From contig CM068587.1 of NCBI GenBank assembly GCA_035048485.1, forward strand, positions 50,056,496 to 50,120,495: a stretch of DNA of 64,000 nt, written 5' to 3'. The DNA is from Pteria penguin. Taxonomy: Eukaryota > Mollusca > Bivalvia > Pterioida > Pteriidae. Position 1 is the stretch's first letter, and every line of letters starts with the position of its first letter. Both the position numbers and the translations under genes were made by a program. Below the pieces are notes generated by a model. The model searched no databases and had not been told where the DNA came from. It was given only the letters and a program-made list of their open reading frames with translations. Of the stretch, positions 54,701 through 64,000 are shown piece after piece.

Positions 54701-57700
54701 CCATAACTCCGGAACGACGTAACAGAATTGGCTCAAAATCGAAAGGCGGCTTCCCCTACATTATCGAAGCATTCTGTATGAGTTTCATGAAAAACAATGA
54801 ACATTTACTTAAGTTATTGCATTTCATATTATCTTTTCAAAGTAAAAATAAAATCCAAGTCCCATAACTCCTGAACAACAAAACAGAATTTGTTTAAAAT
54901 TGAATAGCGGCTTTCCCTATACAGTCCCGCCACTTAATTGAATATCGCATTATTGAATATTTCATTCTATTGAATAAGATGCTGAAATCCAAACCATTTT
55001 CTATTAAATCTATTGAAAATCTGCCATGTATTATACTAGAATAAAGGAGCAACTTCGTTTATTTGAATAGTGCGATTATCCTACCAAGCATACCTTTGTT
55101 AAAACTTCACTGTATCACGCCCAAGGTCATGTTGTTTACTACGGTGCAAGCGACCTATCAATTAGAGATAAATGGTTTCACACCTGTCCAGGTAAAAGCT
55201 GTTGACCAAATCACACGTTAATTGTTGAATAGGCCGTAGCGGTAGGGATGAATGATTAATTAATTACCAACTGCGGAAGCCAGATCGTGCGCAAGATCAC
55301 CAAAAACATCAAGAAGATGACGCTGTTAGCCAACGGCATTGCGTGAAGACTCACCCTACTAGATGCCATCCACTTACTCGGTAAGGCCTGGCGCACCGTC
55401 AAGCACACAACTATCGCCAACTGCTTCCAAAAGGTTGGCTTTGTTTCGTCAGACAACGAAGCAACCGAAACTGACAATGTCTGGCCGCCAGAGGATGTTG
55501 ATAGTTAGAAGCTTGATGCCTTCATGACAAACGATGGCAACCTGGAGAGCTAAGCTGCCCGGACTGAGGAGAAAATATGCGCCAGTTTCCCTGAAGACGA
55601 GACCCGACCATATGACACCAGTGACGAAGAGGAGGCTGAAGAAACGGCACCAGTAATGCACGGCGAACGTAAAGATGCAATAGCCATACTTTGACGATTC
55701 CTTGACAAAAAGTAAAGCGATGACTTCAGCCTGTTCTATCAGATAAAAAATTGAAATTTTACTCGCTTGAATATGCCTTTTAATTTGCCTTTCTTAAAAT
55801 AAATTGTTGAACCCGTCTTGTGTCTTTGATCACCCTGGCTACACGACTGAGATACAATTACATGTGTTTTAATAGACAGTGGATTTATCTTTACGGTCAG
55901 ACGAGCAGGTGTAATGCAACTATTTAATAACATTTGGTCACTGTACTTAAAAGACAGTTGTAAAATTATCGAAAATGTAGTCTGTTGACTTTCATGTAGC
56001 TCAAGCAAACAAGAAGAGGATGTAAGAGAGGTAACTCTAGTGTATCTATATATAGATACATGTACAATGATTCCATTACAGATACCGCGAAAGTTATACA
56101 CGTATGCAATTCTTGCACAATCTGTCGATCTTCTTATCTTTGAAACTGCATTCGTTCGTCATGCCGTGTAATTGAATATTCATTAATTTGAATAATAAAG
56201 TCCTGACAAATGGCTTATTCAATTAAGCGGCTTGCACTGTATTATTGAAGCATTCTGTATGAGTTTCATGAAAAACAACTAACGTTTAATTAAGTTATTG
56301 CTTTCCATGGCGGCGGACGGATGGACAGAGCCATACTATAAGAAGTCCCATCTTTCGACGGGCTTACAAAAATTTAACTTTTAATATCACTAGCCATTGG
56401 GACTGACTGGATACATTATCTACTTAATCAATGTCAAACCCTGCAATCACACATCTCAATATATATTTACCTTCTCTCCTAATTCAGCTATAGTTCTCTC
56501 TATTTCAGCATAATTCATAGTTTCTGCATTTCTTATTACTGGTACAACTAAACCCTGAAACATCAGATGGCCAATGTAACCTGCTTTAACTATTCAGCAA
56601 TTCTAAACATTCTAAACTCTGGTTCTAAACTCTAAAATTTTAAACTGTAATCTTATGATATGTCAATAGTGTATATATACACAAAGGTAACTACTTTTAT
56701 TTTATGGTCCCTGAAAACTAAAGGTGAGACCAGATGTCTAGAAGCTGTAAGAATTTCCTGTCTGCCTAACCCCACCCACCATGAATGCCAGAATTGTACA
56801 GTCTCGGGTACAAAAATATTTTGATGCTGCTTGCACATGACAAAAGTGGAACAAGGCTGTGTACAATTCAATAAGTTTTACAGGTCCACAGCATTAGAAC
56901 AGGGGTATGATAAACCTTAAGTCAAATCCTTTGGTTTCTATGAACAGAAAAAAAAAGACTGAGGCTAAATCATGTCATATGTTGCATGATATAACTGTAT
57001 CATAACAAACAGTCTTCATGAAAACTGTTTTTAACCACTAACCCACAAACAAATTTTACTAGCTTATTCTATACTTTGCTACTAGCCCAGCAATAATTAA
57101 ATCTGGTGGCCATGGGCGTCAGGTTAATGAGTTTTCGTGAAGACTGAAAAACCAGTAATAAAATAAAGAAATCACTTACCTTTTAAAAACATAATGTACT
57201 GAGATGTTGTAAGTTAACACATTTAAAATACATTCATTTCATTTAAATTCTTACTAATGCATGAAGTTTCAAAAAAACATATTTTAAAAATTATGACACA
57301 AACCAGGAAAAACTGGTGGCAATCACCAAACTCTCAGTACATGTTATGAAGATAAACATCCCACATTCACTGCCATTTAGTTTTCAAACTATTTCACCAT
57401 TAATGTTGTACCTTGGGTGTTGCCACAGCCACAGAAATGTCTTTATAGTCTCTATACACAATTTCATTCTCATCAATAAAAGCGTTCACTATAGGTTGAT
57501 CCTCCAGGGCGTATGCCGAGGCCTTCACGAACGCCGACATGAAACCTAACTTCAGATTATGCTTCTTCAAGAAAGCATCTTTGTATAATTTTCTCATCTC
57601 CATCAAATTACTGAAATATTAGGAAAATAAACAATTTTAATATCAGAACAGCCTGCATACTGAAATTTTTGGAATTGCAAATAAATGTATGTATGCTTAT

Positions 57701-60700
57701 CTATAAAAATTACCTATAAGGTAAAAATACTGGTAGCTTGAATAAACTGTTCATTCATCAATTACCTTTTCTGTTTATTATACCAGAGTCTTGGCTACGT
57801 ATCTATTTGACACAATTTTCACATTTTGAAATCCATCATTAATTAATTTTTGAATGATTGTCAAAGTGTAAGAAACTAGTCCAAGATTCTCTGCCCCTTT
57901 CCCACTTTTGCTATCGGCAGTTTGTGGGAGAGGGTCAGAGAGACTTTGCTCATAAAAAGTTGGAATTTTAGCGATACCAGCCGGTATCGGGATGTACAAG
58001 CCTCTGGCGACAAATAAACATTTGCACTGTGAACTTTCAACCTATAATCCAATAAATGAACATTTAACTTTCTCGATTATAGCAATAACTTTTCCAGATA
58101 AGATCTATAACTTCTACTAATTCCCGTTTTATCTGAAAAAATGACAAGATTCTCCATTTCGTCATTTTTGTATAAAGTATGATGTCAGATCTTGCCAAAT
58201 GCGACTTTGCATTCGTGACAAGGCTGCCTTTGGTTTCTTTACAAAAATGTATCAGCTACTGAAGTGTCACGAATGCAAAGACGTGTTCTGCAGGATCTGA
58301 TGTCATACTGCATATACAAATAGCGAAATGAGAGTATTGTCGTGTTTTCAGATAAAACGGCACCTAGTAGATATTATAGATCTTCTTTGGAAAAGATATC
58401 ACTATGATGTAGTAAGTTAAATGTTCATTTATTGGATTGTGTTGCAAGTTTGCTGTGCAAACATTTCCTTGTTGCCAGAGGCTTGTACATCCGGATACCA
58501 GCTGGTATCACTGAAATTCCAACTTCTGATAGACAAAGTCTCTCTGACCCTCTCTCACAAACCACAGATATCAAATTGGGAGAATGGCAGAGAGTCTCTG
58601 ATCAGTAAAAAACCAGAGGAAAAAGTTAAATCAGATTAATGTTAGTGTATATGAAATATACAATAGATTGCTGAATTGCTGAGTGCATACCTCATATCTA
58701 CTTCATTGAATGTGGTCAACATGGCACAAGAATTCTGAGCATCCTTTAGACGTTGCGCAATCCTCTGCCGCATTCTGTTCATTTTTACCTAAAAAGAAAA
58801 ACATAGTACAAATTCAACCACGCTAACATCAATATAGTGTTTGTCAAATAAAACCAAATAAGGACAACGCCATGCTTGGCATCCCCTCACATGGCACTAA
58901 GCTGACCTTGACCTTTGAACCCAAAAATCAATAGGGATCTTCCTCTCAGCATACTTAAGCTGTATGTGAAGTATTAACTCAATAGGTTCAAAACTGTGAC
59001 TTCTAGAGTGTCTAAAAGGCTTTGTTACTGACACACACACTCATGCACTCACCCACACACAAATCGTACTATTACTATATCCCCCTGCGACACTGTTGTT
59101 AGGGGATAAAAAGGATAGTTGGAAGTTCTATAGAATATTGCAATCTTGAACCGTGTAACTTGAGTGTAAAATCAAGGTTAGATGCATCATCAGATGAATG
59201 CACTTAAGTCAGCATCCCAAGATGGACCCATGGTGCATGTTTGATAACTGTGGCACCTTTACTTTCTTCAATGTTGAGTTACCCAAAACTGTTTAACCCA
59301 ATCACACATGCAGAAAATGTAGGTCAAATGCATCATCTGATGCATGCACTTAAGTCAGCAACCCAAGATGAACCTATGGTACAAGTTTGGTAACCGTTGT
59401 ATCTGAGTTACCCCAAACTACCCAACGCAGACACTGACGGGGACGCACACACGGACGGGAATGTGGATGCCAGGTGTGAGTTTTACTATAGGTCGTAAGT
59501 CCAAACGTTAACGTAGACTTTCTTGAAGTCTATATTCATATGTAATTACATTGTTAATTGTTGTAAAAGGTATATGTTACATTTGGAACTGTTTAGGGAG
59601 GAGAAAAATATTTCTTAGCAAAGTTTACGTTTACGTTTGGGCTTACAGCCTTTAGTAAAACGTGCCCCAGGGGTATAGTACAAGCTCCTCTCAACTCTGT
59701 CAAGATTAGCTAAAAAAAGAAATACAAATATGCACCGCAAATATTTCCCAAGAAACAATGATAAATATTGACAAACATCATGAATACAGGAAATTCCTGT
59801 ATTCAATATTTCCTGAGGAACAGTTTATTAATATAAACCATCCTGAAGGTCCTTGTTTATTTGGTAGATAGCAAAAGTGAAAAATAAGCAGTGTTAAAGT
59901 TGTGCAGTAACTTTTATATCAATGTACTATTTATATGTATGGTTAGTTGAAAATGGGGAGATATGGTTATTATGTGAATGACTTTAAAGCAAATATAAAC
60001 CATCTGCAGTATTCTTACCCTAGTTTCACCCCTGCTTCCTTTGACTCCTGTTCCTGGAGCTGCTGCGGCTGGTGTAGGTTTGAGGGAGGATACTGGGGTG
60101 GAGGTCATAGGAGCCTGAGGGGCCGGCTTCATGGTAGGAGGTTCAGTTGGTATGGGACCACCTGCAGGAGGTGGTGGGGGTGGGGGTGGAGGAGGTGTTG
60201 AGGATGGGGTTGGTGCTGCTGTTTCAGTTTTGGCTTCAGCTGTGGGTGGTGGGGCATCGCCTATAATTACATTATATAAATAAGAGCTAAAAATAATGTC
60301 ATAGATGATATGTTGAAACTTGTGTGAAATTTACACAGAGATACTTTCCAAAATAATCATAAGCCAGTGTGGCCAAGTGTATAAAGTGCTTGGCTCATGA
60401 CTGAGAGATCCCGGGTTCGACTCCTGCACTGGGCATACTGGCATTCTGTTTTTCGGATGAGACAGTAAATACTGAGGTCCCTCACTGCTTCAGGTGGGTC
60501 CATTGCAAAGGTCTAATTTTCTATGCAATGCACCAGGCAGATGCCATCACCATATATGTGAAATAATCGTGGAGTGACGGAAAACAATATTCAATCAATC
60601 AAAATAATCACATGTAGATCACCATGTTTTTATCAAACTTAAAATTGGCATAAAAATCTTGATTGTAGTTATGTGATACTTCGCTGGAATTTGTTCAGAG

Positions 60701-63131
60701 TTTACTTAATTTCATGTCAATGTCACACCGATCTTTTATGTAGAAGAGAGTCTGAAAACAATTCACCATTTGACCAAAGTATTATCATACTCAGCTTAGG
60801 ACAATTACCAGTCACCGGTGGGACTTGAAACCTAGACTTTTCGGTCGAAATCTAAACACCTTCAGGATTGAGCTACACTGACTCCACAATAAAGGTACCA
60901 AACACTTTTATATAGTAGAATCACCACTGCTTCTAAATTCAAATTTCATTTGTCAATTTTCAATGCTACATCACTATCACTTCACCTAAACGATGATGGT
61001 CGATGTTTTAAAGGTGTAGTAGTTTGTTGTCCACTTGTGTCACCCAGAATTGTCGACCCTGACTTATTTATGAAACGAATTAGAGCAGGCCAATTCATAA
61101 GGACTTCGTTATGACTAAGCTCTCACTCGTTATCTTGATTTTGTAGATGGGTTGATTGTGTTCTACTTTCCATCAATCTTCCACCAAGACTTGTCGACCC
61201 TGACTTATTAATGAAACAAATCAGAGCAGGCCAGTTCATAAAGACTTTGTTATGACCAAGCTCTCACCCATCATCTTGATTTTGTAGATAGGTTGATGGC
61301 GTTCTACTTTCCCTCAACCTTCCACCCAGACTTGTCGACCTTGACTTGTTAACAAAACAATTAGAGCAGCCTATTTCTTAAGGACTTTATGACCAAGCTC
61401 TAACCCCTTATCTTGATTTTGTAGATAGGCTGATTGCCTTGTACTTTCCCTCCATCTTCCACCCAGACTTGTCAACCCTGGCTTGTTAACAAAACAATTA
61501 GAGCAGGCTATTTCTTAAGGACTTTGTTATAACCAAGTTCTCACCCGTTATCTTGATTTTGTAGATAGGCTGATTGCCTTCTACTTTCCCTCCATCTTCC
61601 ACCAGGAGTTCTTCGATGATACCAGCTACAGGGGACGGAACAGGAATAGATGTCTGAAATATAAAGATTACAAGTAGAAATATAATTCATAACAAACTCA
61701 TTGATCACAAATAACAACTACATGGAATGTGTCTTTCCTTCATTCTTCCATTTAAAACTCTATAAAAATATCATGGTGAACACTTAACACACAGTGTCTT
61801 TGCATTTTACACTATGCTCATGTTCAAAATCTTAATGTATAATCATAGAGACCCTCACCAGGCAAGTATACTGAATACAGAATCTCTTTCACTTAGATCT
61901 GAAGGCTTTCATTGCATTTAAGTTAGGGACAGAAAAAATTTTAAAAGGTATACACAAATTCTGGACTAAATAGCTCCATTGTCACCATAGATTTGGAGCT
62001 GTTTAAAACTTCATATCAAAACAAAACATTATGTCTTTTTTTCATAAATTGCATTGAGATTTTAGACAATATCTGAGACTAATTCAGTAAATGATAATTG
62101 TTGTAATTCAATATTTTGTTGTTGACCCAAAAACTTACCTTGTCTGTTTCTATCTCACCGACTACTTCATCAACATTTACAAAATCACCAACAGCTGGAA
62201 GAAAAAACAAGAGAACCAATTCATTAACATTTTAGAAATTTGTGTCCAAAAACATTAAGCTTGAACATTGTATAGAAATGGTACTCTCTGTGTAAGCTTA
62301 AACAGTGGGGCTGACTGCTACATATTCTTATTATAGGTAGCTTTCTATCTTACATGTGTTAAAGTCCTTCTTACAAACATATACATAACATGTTCCAAAT
62401 ATCTGACAAGATCTGTGCTCATTCACTACCAAGTAATACAATACATCTCATTTTACGATAGTTTCCATTCTTCTGATAGACAACAAGACATGTACTGATT
62501 AAAATTGATTTTTACAGGGACATTTCATAAACAAGTCTTCAAAGATAAAAATAAGGATCTCTGATTTTCCTATCATTTTTTTTTTAACAAATTTTAAAAT
62601 TTATCATGATGACTAAGCATTTTGAATAACAAAGTTGTGTTTGTTAAACACTAATACCCAGTAACAAAATCCCTTGAACAGAACAAGCTCGCAGATAGAC
62701 AAACGCTGTAAGTCCCAAGATCATTTTAAGCGAGGTACAACAAAATTCAAAATATGACCAAGAGAGCTTCAACATTACTTGACAGACAGAATGATTAATA
62801 AAAAGCACTTGCCAACTGAATTATTGGGTTTGATACTTTTTTATCATCTATATTGTAAAGTTTAGCGGAGAAGGAAACCAAGAAGTTAATTACACTAGCA
62901 GACACATGAGGTGAGAGACTACCGTGAGTATTTGCCTTCAAGTCAGGTATATTGGCCTCCTATAACAAGACATTAGAGTCTATGGTAAGTTGTTGCCCAT
63001 TCACCATAGTCCCAGGTTTTATGGATGTGGACTATTCACAACTGTATACATCTTACCTTTTTCCCACCTTATGTCTCCCTCTGTGATGGACTCTGCAAAA
63101 GTGGGGGTGTTCATCGTCCGAATTTCTTGTC
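51751..63131 (-). CDS. DLST: DLST: dihydrolipoyl succinyltransferase, E2 of 2-oxoglutarate dehydrogenase (9 exons, 5' end missing)
   Basis: Minus-strand exons: 63057-63131, 62139-62194, 61545-61653, 60019-60260, 58691-58788, 57412-57610, 56471-56554, 52458-52625, 51751-51885, all with GT/AG and consistent phase (stop TAG). The mitochondrial TCA-cycle E2 carries succinyl groups on a lipoyl arm and passes them to CoA. The lipoyl domain runs through exons 1-3 seen here ([17 protein letters not shown]; lipoyl-Lys motif [27 protein letters not shown]). Exon 60019-60260 is a Pro/Ala/Thr-rich hinge with a run of about ten prolines. The catalytic core starts at [18 protein letters not shown] and includes [34 protein letters not shown] and the acyltransferase motif [11 protein letters not shown] (catalytic His). 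As in other animal DLST, no E3-binding domain is seen between hinge and core. The presequence exons are not visible. Introns contain a Tigger element, a hAT-like fragment, an exon-derived tandem array and a large palindrome. Confidence 0.95.
53677..54062 (-). pseudogene. hAT/C17orf113-like TTF-type zinc-finger fragment
   Basis: Minus-strand reading [20 protein letters not shown], then [20 protein letters not shown] and MHADASKAK resembles the N-terminal zinc-finger segment of C17orf113/ZNF862-like, hAT-derived proteins (Cys-x2-Cys, later HExSxxH). Stops at ~54020 and ~54012 upstream and loss of everything downstream of ~53677 make it a relic. Sequence around it repeats GGGATAGCCC. Confidence 0.55.
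54922..56239 (+). mobile_element. Tigger/pogo-like DNA transposon (1,318 bp) with TA target duplication
   Basis: Left end CAGTCCCGCCACTTAATTGA, right end TCAATTAAGCGGCTTGCACTG, flanked by TA at 54920-54921 and 56240-56241. The interior plus strand encodes a transposase C-terminal relic ([31 protein letters not shown] at ~55350-55450, then an acidic tail with stops). The insertion point matches the intact CCCTA-TTAT-like site in neighbouring repeat units. Confidence 0.85.
55257..55740 (+). pseudogene. Tigger/pogo transposase C-terminal fragment
   Basis: One frame reads [25 protein letters not shown], stop, [38 protein letters not shown], with later stops. This matches the post-DDE segment of Tigger transposases (LLDAI...W..V...TI.NCF.KAGF). 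The catalytic DDE region is absent, so the copy is non-autonomous. Confidence 0.75.
56695..56935 (+). repeat. Dispersed repeat family R3, copy 4 (diverged, DLST intron)
   Basis: GGTGAGACCAGATGTCTAGAAGC, TTCCTGTCTGCCTAACCCCAC and CACCATGAATGCC follow the R3 order. Confidence 0.5.
57880..58620. repeat. Large imperfect inverted repeat (~340-360-bp arms, ~40-bp spacer) in a DLST intron
   Basis: Left arm 57880-58220 read backwards matches right arm 58262-58620: GCCAGAGGCTTGTACATCC, CAAAGTCTCTCTGACCCTCTC, TTTTCAGATAAAACGG and CACGAATGCAAAG are shared in order. Overall identity is perhaps 75-80% by eye. The left arm on the minus strand contains an 80-90-codon open frame ending at 57778 ([20 protein letters not shown]) with no domain I recognise. 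Confidence 0.8.
60364..60602 (+). repeat. SINE family S1, best copy (DLST intron)
   Basis: tRNA-like head with GTGTGGCCAAGTGTATAAAGTG and CCGGGTTCGACTCCTGC (strong B box), body TTTCGGATGAGACAGTAAATACTG, CCTCACTGCTTCAGG, CACCAGGCAGATGCCATCACC and tail ATAATCGTGGAGTGACGGAA AACAATATTCAATC. The head-body-tail order is a classic tRNA-derived SINE. Confidence 0.85.
61035..61545. repeat. ~140-bp tandem array made from a DLST exon end and splice donor
   Basis: Units beginning CTCTCAC-CGTTATCTTGATT start at 61120, 61261 and 61398, with the real exon end at 61538; a partial unit begins ~61035. Each contains the last ~60 bp of the DLST lipoyl-domain exon (minus-strand GGTGGAAGAT to AAAATCAAGATAACG), its GT donor and part of the next intron. 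No acceptor is included. Confidence 0.9.
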
Positions 63132-63639
63132 CTAAAACATGGAAGTGAACCTTTGTAAGTGTATACAGAAGAAACGTTATATTCTGTCAGAGAGATATTG
63201 TGTAAAATCAATCATAATTTATCTACATGGTTAACAATCAAAATTGCTTTTTAATGAAATTTCCTAATCAAATTTGGAACTCAGAGGATTTGACATCCTT
63301 TTTCATAATTGTTTTTTACATAGAATCAAAAAAGTCTGCAGCAATCCTCTAAAGTACAGTAGTCTGACCTGGAGTAGATTCTAGATAAATGTACAAAAAG
63401 TTTAAAACATCCAATGAAAAACTTCCATTGAAATACAAAAAACAATCTTGACCTTTTCAACATAGTCTTAAGTAACTAAAACACAACTCCTGAACTTTAA
63501 TGATGTGTTTTATGTTTCTAGGATAAACTGGCAAATTGTGATTCATGAACAATACCAGTACTAACTAGAACTGTCCTTACGGGACAAATACCCCCCACGG
63601 CACCAAAATTCAAAATAGGGCATAGAACTATATATATGA

Positions 63640-63980
63640 CCAATATTGAAGTTTTGGAGAAGAAGGTGAAGGTCAAGGGGGTTGTGTAAATTCTTCTTGT
63701 ATCAGTGTACAGGACTTGTCATACAGAATACACACATGTAAAATGGACTCCCCATGACTATACTTTACCGTCAAAGTTAAAGTTTTTCCAAAAAAATGTC
63801 AAATGTCAAGGCCAAGGTCACAAGGTCAAAATGCTGGTACTGACTGAAAGGTCTTGCCGCAAGGAATACACATATATAGTATGAAGGTCCCATCTCTTTT
63901 CTTTCAAAAGTTATGGCTAAGGTTAAAGTTTTTCAAAAGTAGGTAAAACATCGAGACCAAGGTCACAAGGTCTTTTTTTT
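63640..63980. repeat. AAGGTCA-type dispersed repeat, two units
   Basis: Two units of ~140 bp with TGTACAGGACTTGTCATACAGAA / GAAAGGTCTTGCCGCAAGGAA, ACACATATATAG, AAAGTTTTTCCAAAA and CCAAGGTCACAAGGTC. Ends in a poly(T) run 63974-63997. Upstream of the DLST exons in the window. Confidence 0.6.
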
Positions 63981-64000
63981 TTTTTTTTTTTTTTTTTAAC

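Larger units (their letters stand above)
53265..56370. repeat. Composite repeat block in DLST intron: ~145-bp units with two nested transposon insertions
   Basis: The outer sequence starts ACAAGAGCAACGCCTAGCAGG (53267) and ends GACGGGCTTACAAAAA (~56370). Between are about four ~145-bp units (CCATAACTCCGGAACGAC..., GCATTCTGTATGAGTTTCATGAAAAAC). A hAT-like fragment (53340-54370) and a Tigger element (54922-56239) are inserted in it. Confidence 0.65.

Noticed and set aside
59615..59806. Possible extra DLST exon ([16 protein letters not shown])
   Set aside because: Phase and sequence do not fit between hinge exon and catalytic core, which already join in frame; no matching region in known DLST.
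59947..60201. Plus-strand frame rich in Trp, Gly and Arg
   Set aside because: Antisense shadow of the proline-rich DLST hinge exon.

Overview
The window is animal nuclear DNA: AT-rich, with long introns, GT/AG-spliced exons, decayed LINEs, tRNA-headed SINEs, MITEs and minisatellites. The repeat vocabulary (noncoding repeats rich in AGGTCA, GGCTCAAGTGAGCTA and GGCGGATCC) and the gene set suggest a lophotrochozoan, most likely a bivalve mollusc. Species was not established.

Layout. 1-13614: a minus-strand short-chain dehydrogenase gene of the retinol dehydrogenase 11-14 type (RDH-A). Only exons 1 and 2 are in the window. Its 10.5-kb first intron is filled by an old CR1-like LINE (3680-7389) and a palindromic terminal-inverted-repeat element that was itself interrupted by a Tx1/L1-like LINE (8579-12055). 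Downstream of exon 2 is a MITE carrying a Penelope-like reverse transcriptase relic (733-2734). 13615-18018: gene-free, with hAT-type fragments and a LINE RT relic. 18019-25580 (minus) and 25924-34874 (plus): two complete seven-exon RDH paralogs, RDH-B and RDH-C, head to head with 343 bp between start codons. The five internal exons that I could assemble for B and C have identical lengths (141, 192, 159, 123 and 202 bp), and RDH-A exon 2 is also 141 bp. 34875-39226: gene-free. 39227-39991 and 45481-46200 (both minus): two TMEM86/YhhN-family (lysoplasmalogenase-like) genes, each with its coding region in one exon. 51751-63131 (minus): nine 3' coding exons of DLST, the dihydrolipoyl succinyltransferase (E2) of the 2-oxoglutarate dehydrogenase complex. 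Its mitochondrial-targeting 5' exons lie beyond the window or were not recognised.

Functionally these are three independent housekeeping or lipid-metabolism loci: NADP(H)-dependent retinaldehyde/retinol or related carbonyl metabolism, ether-lipid (vinyl-ether) turnover, and the TCA cycle. The most unusual content is structural. A LINE is bounded exactly by ~1.0-1.1-kb direct repeats that look like a giant target-site duplication. A 219-bp MITE family shows clean CWG target duplications in all three copies. A MITE sits 12 bp from the RDH-A start codon. A Tigger-like element has its empty site preserved in neighbouring repeat units. A 140-bp tandem array in a DLST intron is built from the 3' end of a real exon plus its splice donor. 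I found no convincing wholly new biological system.
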